In this document: in pieces, positions 23,082 to 33,472 of the stretch
How positions within the stretch are numbered: position 1 is the stretch's first letter
Layout: every line of letters starts with the position of its first letter
Assembly: GCF_007655135.1 (NCBI RefSeq)
Contig: NC_045132.1
Coordinates: 6,696,001-6,760,000, forward strand
Source: Punica granatum
Taxonomy: Eukaryota > Streptophyta > Magnoliopsida > Myrtales > Lythraceae
Direction of reading: 5' to 3'
Length of the DNA stretch: 64,000 nt
Program-made: the position numbers and the translations under genes
Notes under the pieces: model-generated
Told to the model about the DNA's origin: nothing
Databases searched by the model: none
Seen by the model: the letters and a program-made list of their open reading frames with translations, nothing else

Positions 23082-23640
23082 AAAAGTAAGAACTCAAATG
23101 ATGATGTTGTCTCTTTGAAAACACAATAAAAACAACAATAGAACTAGTTTGTCTTAATATGAGCATCAATTCATGATGTATCCAAGAGCTTAACATGCTT
23201 CTAGTCATTGTTCAAAAACTAATCAGACATAAGAATAAAATAAAATAAAATAACATTGTTTCTAGTCATTGTTCCAGAAACTAAGCAAACATCATTGTTC
23301 AGCTTGCAAAAAATTCATGTGATACAAAATTAATCCTTCACTCGCATAACTTCATTTGCCTTTTCCACTGAAGTCTTTCGTCCTTGGTGACACTTTCTTA
23401 TGTACCTTTACCTATTTCCTTTTGAAAGGACTTCTCCCATGGTGTCCAGGTTGTATAGAAAATGAATTATATAAGTTACTAAAAATGAAAAGAACAAAAC
23501 AGCCACAAGAATGCAAATTATTGTATTTTTCAATGTTAAATGTTATAGGTGCTTATATTCATTATGTATGACCTAATTTCACTATCATAATAAGTCCCAT
23601 AAGCACGCTAGGGTTTTTTTTTTTTTCTTGCATGCACCTT
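23082..23640. other. Noncoding stretch next to the truncated LTR
   Basis: The stretch is AT-rich with a short aaaat repeat at about 23232-23255 and a T run at 23615-23627. No ORF with a recognisable domain is seen. It separates element 1 from the coding remnants further right. Confidence 0.5.
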
Positions 23641-24010
23641 TTCCTCGACCCATACCCCTGCCCGCACCTCTTCCTCGACCCGTACCCCTGCCCGCACCTC
23701 TTCCTCGACCCGTACCCCTGCCCACGCCTCTTCCTATAGCCATACTTGGCCTTGTATCTGTGCTCTTACCCCTTCCTTGACCCCTACCACTTCCTTCGAG
23801 TGTAGCTTGATCTATGATACTTCCTCAACTTCAGCCTGGACATTATCACTGCCTATACTTTTGGCTTGTAAATTGAGAAGAAAGGTCTCATATCACCTAG
23901 CGACATCTTCAAACATCTTACTAAACTCAATAATTTAAATAATAAATGTCTACCTAGCATAATTGTGTACATTTTCTTATGTTATGACCCTTATGCTTGC
24001 AATTCAAGCA
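23641..24010 (-). pseudogene. Minus-strand remnant encoding a CCHC knuckle and R/G-rich repeats
   Basis: Three exact-length 30-base repeats (23641-23670, 23671-23700, 23701-23730) encode on the minus strand a 10-residue Gly/Arg block (GTGRGRGAGR). Upstream on the same strand, 24010-23969 encodes CLNCKHKGHNIRKC, a perfect CX2CX4HX4C knuckle. Stops and frame changes lie between them. A knuckle followed by Arg/Gly repeats fits the C-terminus of MULE-type transposases. It could instead belong to the adjoining pararetrovirus relic or a gag. I favour a transposase remnant only weakly. Confidence 0.45.
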
Positions 24011-24018
24011 TCTTGTTG

Positions 24019-24506
24019 TCATACCGACTTTGGACATCTTATGCTATTTGGTATTTCCATAATGATGACCAAATCAGCATCTATAAGGATGTATTTATAA
24101 AATTCCCTAGTTTTCCCACCATGAACTGAAAAATTAGAACCTTTGGGATAGATTTTTTTTGCAATTTTGTAGGGAAGAAGATTTTCGAATTTTGGATCTA
24201 AAGACATAAATGAACAATAGCAATGACTATGAATCATTTCATATTTTTGACTTCTAAATTAACTACTTGAGCAAAAGCAGAAGAAGGAGAGGGAGTAGAA
24301 GGAGAGTGATAGAGGAAAGGAAGAGATGGAACTGAAGGAGAATATGTAGTCCCTATCGTAGTCATGAGTCTGAAAGTGGATGGAAAAATCAACTTAGGAG
24401 TCCTATATTGAGGATAAAGCAATGGATATGAATGGGGAGTAGTCATGGTTGAAGGACTGAGAGATTTCCTTGCATAAGATTCTATTGTCTTGGGAGATCC
24501 TTTCAT
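24019..24506 (-). pseudogene. Minus-strand coding remnants, possibly pararetrovirus-derived
   Basis: Two short open frames (24237-24019 and 24506-24234) sit between the knuckle and the reverse transcriptase relic. The first contains GGKTREFYKYILIDADLV, which resembles the structural-protein region of plant pararetroviruses. The second is Pro/Ser/Tyr-rich and unidentified. Their position downstream of RNase H would be out of order for an intact genome copy, so rearrangement or a second fragment is likely. Confidence 0.35.
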
Positions 24507-24879
24507 AGAAGATATTTTCCCTATAGAAATTCTCTTGTAAGAAAATTCGGTAAAAAATTAGGTTCTTGTTTGATAAACTAGATTTCAAAATCAAAATAAG
24601 ATAAAAATTGCTTGCCATCTTGCAAAGATCTGTTTATGAACTAAATTTTGAACATCCTTTTGCAATATTTCTTTCGCACTTTGCAATCAATTCTTAATAA
24701 AAATCTTTTATTATATAAGTCTTCTTGAAACTTTGAAATACATAAAACAATTGATAAACTTCTTTCTTAACTATAGAATAATTTTATTGCGGCCCTATCC
24801 ATATCCCGGAATAAAATCTTACGATTAATTTTTTGTCGAGCTTTTGCTTTAAAATTCATCTGCATCCTATGTCTAATTC

Positions 24880-26403
24880 ATTTGTTTCTTCAATGAGACT
24901 AGCCTAAGGATGAGGTAATTCTAAACATGGCAAATGATATACCTCTTCCTTAACAATCTGTATAGCCTTAGTCATTTCTGCGTTCCATGCATGAGGATTT
25001 TTTCATAATCTTTGAAATAAATGTTTGCAAATTATTCGTAAATTTGTAATAAAATTTGAAACACAATTTAAACATCCTAAAAATCTTTGGAGTTTATTTT
25101 TATCTTTAATTCCGTCAGGAAATTTGCTTGCAAATTCAGTAGATCGTGATATAGGTCTAATCATAACCTAATATATGTCATGGCCTAGAAATATAATCTT
25201 GGTTTGGAAAAGCCTCATTTTTTATGCAGACACAACTAATCCATTTTTCTTAATGATATGAAAGAATGCATGAAGATGCTTAAAGTGTTGATCAATGTCT
25301 TTTCAGAAATACTAAAACATCATCTATATAAACTATGGTAAATTCCGTGTATGGATTCAATATGTCATTCATTATGTTTTGAAACTCCGAAGGGGCAATC
25401 CAAAGAGCATTTACATTCCATTCGTAGTGTCCAAAAGGTACAGTTAAAGCTATTTTATATTTATATATTTCGTCAATTTGCACTTGGCATAGTTTTGATT
25501 TCATATCAAACTTACAAAAAACTTTTGCATCATATAATGTTTTTAATAAATCTCTTTTATTAGGTATGGGTACCGTATCCACTTTAATACCTTATTTAAA
25601 GGTTTATAATTTATTACTAATCATGGAGCGAGTCTCTCAATTTCCGCTTGATTTTGCATATAAAATACCACGCAACACCATGAAAATTTACTTTTTCGTA
25701 TTAATCCTTTTTTTAGTAAATCATCAATCTCTTTGCCAAAAATACATCTTTATACCACATAATATTGTGTAAAGTGGGACAACTTAGATCTGTTAATAAT
25801 TCCGTGGATCTTTCTTGTAACTGGTGTGGGTCATTGACAAAATGTTTAGTGATTGCATAAATCAAGGTTGATACAGCTATTTTCACATCTTCTCTGTTTA
25901 TATTTTGCGTAGCAATTAAAACATAATTTCATTGTTCTTCCGTTAAATAATTATCCCACCAACCTTTTAGAAGACCAGTGAATCCTACCGTTAGAAGTTT
26001 AACAATTGCGTGATCATTATTATATCTACCTTTGTATGCCATAGCCATTATAGTCATTTCGTTGAGTATATTAATAATTTGGTACTCCGATTGTCCATCT
26101 AAATTCCATTCGTAAAGGCTATTGCCACAATATGAAGTAGCAAAATCTTGTGTAAATTGGAGAGAGTAAGTTTAACCTTAAGTGCCTTTAGGTGCTGTGC
26201 GATCGCCGCTGGCCAACGGTCTCACTGACTCCCCTTGGACTTAGTACGAGGACCACAACTATCCAGCAAAACACTTTCAAGGCACTTAAATTTATTCTTA
26301 CTTACCGTAATTTTCACACTATCTTGCGTATTAAAATTAAAATATCTTACAATATCCATTCCGTTCTCCCACCAAAAATTTTGCAAACGTGGCCTTGATA
26401 CCA
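24880..26403 (-). mobile_element. Endogenous pararetrovirus (Caulimoviridae) relic, minus strand
   Basis: A degenerate coding region reads on the minus strand. A primer-site-like tggtatcaaggcca lies at 26403-26390, coat-protein-like coding is at about 26160-25770, reverse transcriptase is at about 25740-25200, and an RNase H-adjacent region follows to about 24900. The clearest piece is an open frame at 25582-25292 with FDMKSKL, PFGHYEWNV and YIDD (25330-25319). The phrase PFGHYEWNV followed by APSEFQ is characteristic of caulimovirid reverse transcriptases rather than Ty3/gypsy. Numerous stops and frameshifts disrupt every part, and the protease region appears deleted. No LTRs flank it, as expected. 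It is an old, inactive integrated fragment. Confidence 0.72.
25292..25582 (-). pseudogene. Pararetroviral reverse transcriptase fragment
   Basis: The 96-residue open frame covers the palm of a reverse transcriptase. It includes the first catalytic-Asp region (CKFDMKS), the PFGHYEWNV segment and the YIDDVLVF catalytic motif. Conserved Gly and Met positions are altered (KSKLCQVQ, NALWIAPS), showing decay. It is distinct from the three gypsy enzymes in the window, which read YFDD and LYEWLVM. Confidence 0.8.
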
Positions 26404-27230
26404 TTTTGTAACCCAGGCAATATAAACAAAATATGAAATATGAAACTAAGTAAAAATTTATTAGCAAATAAATGAAGAAATTTTTTGCCTTTCATTTTCT
26501 ATTATTTTTTTTATTTTCATTTAATGTAAATACATAAAATAAGTCTTGCTTTAATTTTTTTTATAAGTATTTAACTCCCGACCTCTTTTCAATAATGATG
26601 TTTGATAACTTTTTGGATTTTTTGATAGACTTTCTAAATTATTTATTCTTTCTCTCAACACTTTGGCATATTTTATCCATTCATTTAGATCATACATATC
26701 TACGTTTAAATGATTCATTAAATGTTTGATTGTCTGATTATAACTCATTTTCATTCACGCTTTGAGGTCATCGTCTCCTTGAAACCAATTATTATCTAAG
26801 CTTTTGTTATCTTAACTTGCAAATATTTCACTTTCTCAACTCCCATTTCTATGTTAGCATTTCTCAATCTTTCCATTTTTCCGTGGAATACATTCATCAT
26901 TGTTTCAATTAATCTTTGACAATGTTCATGATTTCTAAATAAATATCATGGCAAACTTGCATGATAAAATATTGAAGAATCAATAAAAAATTGCATAAAA
27001 GTATTATATCTTTCGGAAAAATTTTATAACTTTATAACTACTCTATTCATTGAAATCTCAGAATCATTCATGATATGATATAGGCAATGAATTCTAACAA
27101 ATTATGTACCCATTGATCGCCTATTTCCTCCTGTTTCCTTTTTATGTCTACTATCATTTTAATCTTTCTATTCATTACATCAAAAATAACTTTGTTATTT
27201 AAAGCAATACTTTCATTATGGGGATATCTT
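26404..27230. other. AT-rich DNA beyond the pararetrovirus relic
   Basis: A 67-codon minus-strand frame (26754-26551) with a Leu/Asn-rich, possibly coiled-coil sequence is the only ORF of note, with no recognised domain. It may be further decayed viral or host-repeat sequence. Nothing firm can be assigned. Confidence 0.35.
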
Positions 27231-27543
27231 AGGTTGTGTTTGGTATTAGAGTTGAGTTGAGTTGAGTTTTGGTTTTAATTGGTTTGTAATGATTATATTG
27301 TTGAATTATCAGAAAAAGTGTGAAAAAGTAATGAATAGTTGAGATAAAATAATGATTAAGTAATGATTGTGTTGTTGAATTGTGAAAAAAGTAGTGAATA
27401 AATGAGAGAATTTATTATTAAAAATTGAATTGCATGGATAAAAAATTGAAAAAAAAGAAAATTAATAATTGTATTATTGAATTGAAGATAAAAGGAGTTG
27501 AGTTGAGTTGAGTTAAAAAAAATTCGAAAGCCAAACAGGGCCT
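27231..27543. mobile_element. MITE-like element with gttga repeats
   Basis: The left end aggttgtgtttgg pairs with the inverted right end aggccctgtttgg. Each end is followed inward by gagttgagttgagtt arrays that are direct rather than inverted. The interior is AT-rich and noncoding. The tgtttgg end type is common among hAT-like plant MITEs. Confidence 0.55.
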
Positions 27544-27585
27544 AGGACGTGCAAATATATAATCAAGTTCAAATCTTAATCTTTT

Positions 27586-30072
27586 GATTACTTTGGAATA
27601 TCGATTCTACCAAAACATTTTGTATCTTATTTTTTTATAATAATTCATTTCAAACTAGTAAGACACAAGAGATAATTTTGAACAATAGAAAGTTACATTT
27701 GTAATTTTGATAATTTTTAATCCATTACTTGTAATTGGATCAAAAGTTGCATTTGTAAATTTTCAATTCAACAATAAACATTAAATATTTCTTAAATACA
27801 TTGTGAATTTGCTTTCTTAAAATACCTTATTTACATATAAAGGCAAGAATTTTTACATTTTTAAATAACTCTTTTTATAGTTAAATTTATAAATTTTTAA
27901 CCAAAATTAATGTAAGTAAGTAGAATATTTTTTGTGTGATTGAAGGACTTTTAAAATTTTTAACATCTAAATTACAAAAGTCATTTCAATTTTTAGATCA
28001 TACATTTGGTGTCGGCGCTTTTCCCTTCCTTTTTGGAGTTTAGGAAAACTTGCCAAACTGAGGAGAAAATGAATACTTTTCTTCCTTGCTTGGAAATAGA
28101 CAATGTTTTTACTTTCTTTAGTGCGGTCATGGTGTATTACTTTTGCTGGGAATTATGCTACATTTGTTATATTAGTGACACAAGAAAAGTTGGTGAATGA
28201 GAGCTTACGATTTTAATTTATTGGACAAATGGCGGAACTTGATTAAGTGTTTCAGCCATTATCTATTATTTATAATATGCGTTTACAAAAAAGAGTATGT
28301 GTAATAATGTAAATTTGATTAAGTGTATTGAATAACTGTACTTGATAAATTATAAAACATAAAAATTAAAATATGTGGCTCCAAAAGAGTTTTCGATGCC
28401 TAACTAATTATAAAAGTGAAAAATAGTGGTTCGACAAACTGAAAATTGAAATACCCATTTATTTTCTCTGGGAAATAAAAATTAGATATGTTAATCAATT
28501 AAAAAAACTATATGATGTATTATCATTACTACATATAAAATATAAAAGTTTAAGTTAGAAAGATCAAATTTAATGTATGATGAATTTACATCCATTGGAC
28601 CGATATATTAAGTGGATTTTTTTCGTCATACTCTAAACATGAGTTGAATATTTATCAAGCAACTGTAATTTATGTGACAATTAAAAAGTCAATAGCTTTC
28701 TCACAAATATGTTTACCATAACAAAAAATCACTAGGTTTTTAACGAGACCGGAATTTTATACCATTTAATTATTTTTATATAATTGTAAAGAAAGTTGAG
28801 TTATTTTATACACTAGAAGGGTGAGAAAGATTACGTTTCACATTTGAAGATTAGATGAAGATGGAACTAAATCTTTGATCTGTAATATATCACACCCTTT
28901 CCGGGCTTCTATGAACTATATTAGGCCCTTGGTGGTGGTACGCTGGCGAGACCAGTATTTGCGCTGGCTATTCAGTTCGTCTGATACGTTCGCGGTTGAA
29001 CACAAGAGTCTAAACTTTGCGTGGCGGGAGCGGTAATATTGCCATCACTGCTGCCCACCATATTTATTCATCCAAAAAATATGTCACACTCTTCATTGGT
29101 AGCAACCTGTGTGGGCTTAAGGTTTCACGAGTTGGACCTTGTCTTGGTAGCTGGCCTCATAGAACGCTTTGAATGCCCCGTGGGTTTGAGGAACATATTT
29201 GATGATCAATGAAAAATATTGATGTTGGTAAGTCCTGTAAAAGATTTGAAATAGAAATAGAAAAACCCTAGAAAAGGATTTGATTTCAATGAAAAGGTCT
29301 AAAGAACAAAGTGATGGAGAAAACGAGAAGACCATATGATGGTTCTAAAATATAATTAAAGGCTGTTGGACTGAAACAGTAGAGTCATTTCGTGCTTAGC
29401 TTTTTGAGTCGTTTCTGCATTAAATATGGTCAAATAAGATGTCATTGGAAAGTCCTAGAAGTCTAGTTTCGAATGCAACAAACTATTTGTAATTTGGAGT
29501 TGTCTATGAAACGTTACTGTCATTTTCGTGAGTTGTGTTCAGAAAAATCCGAGAAGATAGAATAAGAGTTAATGGGGTGTCTTGGGAAGCTAAAAGGTCC
29601 TTGTGTCCTTGTTCTATAAATAGGATGATCATGTAAGGATATGGGCAAGTCATCTTTGAAGTAATCAATTTATATTGTAGAGTAACTCATTCTTTTAGTT
29701 GTTCTTTTCTGACTTCGAATAACTCAGGTGGATTCCTAAGGTTCTTCGAGTCGTTCGCTCGTTGTTTTGGGGGCTTGGTCGTCTCTTCTTTCCTTACCGC
29801 CATCAGATTGGTATTAGAGCCACGATTCTTTCCATGGCATATCGTCAACGTAGAGTACTCGACGTCAACGTAGCTCCCACGGAGCGTGACCTTCGTGATG
29901 TCGAGATGGATGAGCTGAGGAGGCAAGTGCAACAACTCCAACAGCAACTTGAGTGTCTCCAAGCTAGAAACCGTGATGAGTCACTTCATGGTTCGGATGT
30001 TGGCGAGGTTTGGGAGGTTAACCCTTTCCCTGACGAAGATTCTGATTCGTCTACCGAAAGGGCTTCTTCTCG
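27586..30072. repeat. First copy of a 2.49-kb tandem duplication
   Basis: This block recurs at 30073-32560 with an offset of 2486-2487 bases. It contains upstream host sequence (segment B flank), the target duplication, the complete 5' LTR of element 2, its primer site and the first 80 or so gag codons. The join at about 30070-30076 fuses gag (encoding SSR) to sequence matching 27586 onward, with short microhomology (ga.gactttgg). The copies differ by several percent. Confidence 0.93.
29312..29805 (+). repeat. Element 2 5' LTR, outer copy (494 bp)
   Basis: It runs from tgatggagaaaacg to ccttaccgccatca. A TATA box (tataaata) lies at 29615-29622. The primer site tggtattagagc (29809-29820) follows with one mismatch to the initiator-Met complement. 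By hand count it differs from the inner copy at about 19 of 494 positions. Confidence 0.93.
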
Positions 30073-30076
30073 ATGA
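29834..30076 (+). pseudogene. Truncated duplicate of element 2 gag start
   Basis: The frame opens at ATG 29834 and encodes the first 80 residues of gag, including a Gln/Leu-rich coiled-coil-like stretch (LRRQVQQLQQQLE). It then stops at TGA 30074-30076, created at the duplication join. It is a by-product of the tandem duplication and not a gene. Confidence 0.85.
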
Positions 30077-32560
30077 CTTTGGAATATTGATTCAACCGAA
30101 ACATTTTGTAACTTACTTTTTTTTATAATAATTCATTTCAAACTAGTAAGACACAAGAGATAATTTTGAACAATAGAAAGTTACATTTGTAATTTTGATA
30201 ATTTTTAATCCATTACTTGTAATTGGATCAAAAGTTGCATTTGTAAATTTTCAATTCAACAATAACATTAAATATTTATTAAATACATCGTGAATTTGCT
30301 TTCTTAAAATACCTTATTTACATATAAAGGCAAGAATTTTTACATTTTTAAATAAATCTTTTTATAGTTAAATTTATAATTTTGTAACCAAAATTAATGT
30401 AAGTAAGTAGAATATTTTTGTGTGATTGAAGGACTTTTAAATTTTTTAACATCAAAAAGACAAAAGTCATTTCAATTTTTAGATCATACATTTTGGTGTC
30501 GGCGCTTTTCCCTTCCTTTTTGGAGTTTATGAAAACTTGCCAAACTGAGGAGAAAATGAATACTTTTCTTCTTTACTTGGAAATAGACAATGTTTTTACT
30601 TTCTTTATTGCAGTCATGGTGTATTATTTTTGCTGGGAATTATGCTACATTTGTTATATTAGTGACACAAGAAAAGTTGGTGAATGAGAGCTCATGATTT
30701 TAATTTATTGGACAAATGGTGGAACTTGATTAAGTGTTTCAGCCATTATCTATTATTTATAATATGCGTTTACAAAAAGGAGTATGTGTAATAATGTAAA
30801 TTTGATTAAGTGTATTGAATAACTGTACTTGATAAATTATAAAATATAAAAATTAAAATATGTGGCTCCAAAAGAGTTTTCAATGCCTAACTAATTATAA
30901 AAGTGAAAATAGTGGTTCGACAAACTGAAAATTGAAATACCCAATTATTTTCTCCAGGAAATAAAAATTAGATATGTTAATCAATTAAAAAAACTATATG
31001 ATGTATTATCATTACTACATAGAAAATATAAAAGTTTAAGTTAGAAAGATCAAATTTAATGTATGATGAATATACATCCATTGGACCGATATATTAAGTG
31101 GATTTTTTTCGTCATACTCTAAACATGAGTTGAATATTTATCAAGCAACAGTAATTTATGTGGCAATTAAAAAGTCAATAGATTTTCTCACAAATATGTT
31201 TACCATAACAAAAAATCACTAGGTTTTTAACGAGACCGGAATTTTATACCATTTAATTATTTTTATATAATTGTAAAGAAAGTTGAGTTATTTTATACAC
31301 TAGAAGGGTGAGAAAGATTACGTTTCACATTTGAAGATTAGATGAAGATGGAACTAAATATTTGATCTGTAATATATCACACCTTTTCTGGGCTTCTATG
31401 AACTATATTAGGCCCCTGGAGGTGGTACGCTGACGAGACAAGTATTTGCGCTGCCTATTCAGTTCGTCTGATACGTTCGCAGTTGAACACAATAGTCTAA
31501 ACTTTGCGTGGCGAGAGCGGTAATATTGCCATCACTGCTGCCCATCATATTTATTCATCCAAAAAATATGTCACACTCTTCATTGGTAGCAACCTGTGTG
31601 GGCTTAAGGTTTCACGAGTTGGACCTTGTCTTGGCAGCTGGCCTCATAGAACGCTTTGAATGCCCCGTGGGTTTGAGGAACATATTTGATGATCAATGAA
31701 AATTATTGATGTTGGTAAGTCCTGTAAAAGATTTGAAATAGAAATAGAAAAACCCTAGAAAAGGATTTGATTTCAATGAAAAGGTCTAAGGAACAAAGTG
31801 ATGGAGAAAACGAGAAGACCATATGATGGTTCTAAAATATAATTAAAGGTTGTTGGACTGAAACCGTAGAGTCATTTCATGCTTAGTTTTCTGAGTTATT
31901 TTTGCACTAAATATGGTCAAATAAGATGTCATTGGAAAGTCCTAGAAGTCTAGTTTCGAATGCAACAAACTGTTTGTAATTTGGAGTTGTCTATGAAACG
32001 TTATTGTCTTTTTCGTGAGTTGTGTCCAGAAAAATCCGAGAAAATAGAATAAGAGTTAATGGGGTGTCTTGGGAAGCTAAAATGTCCTTGTGTCCTTGTT
32101 CTATAAATAGGATGATCATGTAAGGATATGGGCAAGTCATCTTTGAAGTAATCAATTTATATTGTAGAGTAACTCATTCTTTGAGTTGTTCTTCTCTGAC
32201 TTCGAATAACTTAGGTGGATTCCTAAGGTTCTTCGAGTCGTTCGCTCGTTGTTTTGGGGGCTTGGTCGTCTCTTCTTTCCTTATCGCCATCAGATTGGTA
32301 TTAGAGCCACGATTCTTTCCATGGCAAATCGTCGACGTAGAGTACCCGACATCAACGTAGCTCCCACGGAGTGTGACCTTCGTGATGTCGAGATGGATGA
32401 GCTGGGGAGGCAAGTGCAACAACTCCAACAGCAACTTGAGCGTCTCCAAGTTAGAAACCGTGATGAGTCACGTCATGGTTCGGATGTTGGCGAGGTTCGG
32501 GAGGTTAACCCTTTCCATGACGAAGATTCTGATTCGTCTACCGAAAGGGCTTCTTCTCGA
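30073..32560. repeat. Second copy of the 2.49-kb tandem duplication
   Basis: It matches 27586-30072 throughout, including the 5' LTR at 31799-32292, and then continues into the rest of gag. This copy is the one physically joined to the body of element 2. Confidence 0.93.
31799..32292 (+). repeat. Element 2 5' LTR, inner copy (494 bp)
   Basis: Its limits match the outer copy at an offset of 2487 bases. It is followed by the primer site (32296-32307) and then gag at 32321. Together with the 3' LTR this makes three LTRs for one element. Confidence 0.93.
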
Positions 32561-33472
32561 CTTGGCTGGAGGAATCGTTTTGAGGATTATGGCGTCAAAG
32601 TCGACATTCCCGACTTTGAAGGTTAAATGCACCCAGACGATTTCATTGATTGATTGGCTACCGTTGAACGAGTCTTCGACTTCAAGAACATTTCCAAAGA
32701 AACGAAGGTGAAGTTAGTCGCCATCAAATTGAAAAAACATGCTTCAGTTTGGTGGGAGAACTTGAAGAGGCGTCGAGAGCGTGAAGGAAAACGGAGGATT
32801 GTAACGTGGGAAAAGATTAAACGGGAGCTCAAGAAGAAGTTTCTTCCCGCAAGCTATAAGCAAGATATTTTCTCTCGGCTCTACAACTTCAAGCAAGAGG
32901 AGTTGACCGTAGAGGAATACACTGCGGAGTTTGAGCATCTCATGATGAAGTGCGATATCGTGGAGCCCGAGGAACAAACCATTGCTCGGTACCTTGGCGG
33001 TCTACGATCTGAGATTCGTAACGTGGTCCAATTGCAACCTTATTGGACTTTCGAGGATGTTTGCAAGCTGGCCGTTCGTGTGGAGAAGCAATCTAAGGAG
33101 AAGAGTACTCATAAGACCTTGGGAAGAGACGGGGTCTCTAACCGGGGGAGTGCTCCGACTCCGAAGTCATCATCGACTAGTAAAGCTTCTTCTTCCAAGG
33201 CTACACCCGCACAAGGTGGCACTTCTTGCAACACTTCAAGCACGATATCAAAACAATGCTTTAAGTGTCGAGGATTTGGTCACATCGCTTCCGAGTGTCC
33301 GAATCGGAAGATTATTTCCTTAGTGGAGGAAGCTAATGATGAGCCGGTGTATGACACTTACAATAACGAGGAGAATGAGGTTGAGCAAGAAGAGGTCACT
33401 TATGGTGATCAAGGGGAGGCTCTCGTCGTTCAACGCATCTTGAAGTCCGCACATGTTGAGGATGATAAGTAG
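32321..33472 (+). pseudogene. Element 2 gag, with in-frame stops
   Basis: One reading frame from ATG 32321 encodes an N-terminal coiled-coil-like part and the retrotransposon gag domain (VWWENLKRR, FKQEELTVEEYTAEFEHLM). A Ser/Thr-rich linker and a CCHC knuckle (CFKCRGFGHIASEC) follow. Stops interrupt it at 32624 (TAA), 32651 (TGA where Trp is expected after FID) and 33470 (TAG before the protease region). The frame is otherwise continuous into pol, so the intact ancestor was probably a single gag-pol frame. Confidence 0.88.

Noticed and set aside
23641..23730. CRISPR-like array of 30-base repeats
   Set aside because: The repeats are contiguous with no spacers, in a plant-type sequence, and encode a Gly/Arg repeat.
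29021..29212. 63-codon ORF repeated at 31508-31699 and, broken, near 2530-2710
   Set aside because: It is duplicated with its flank; the segment A copy does not keep the frame, so it is not a conserved gene.
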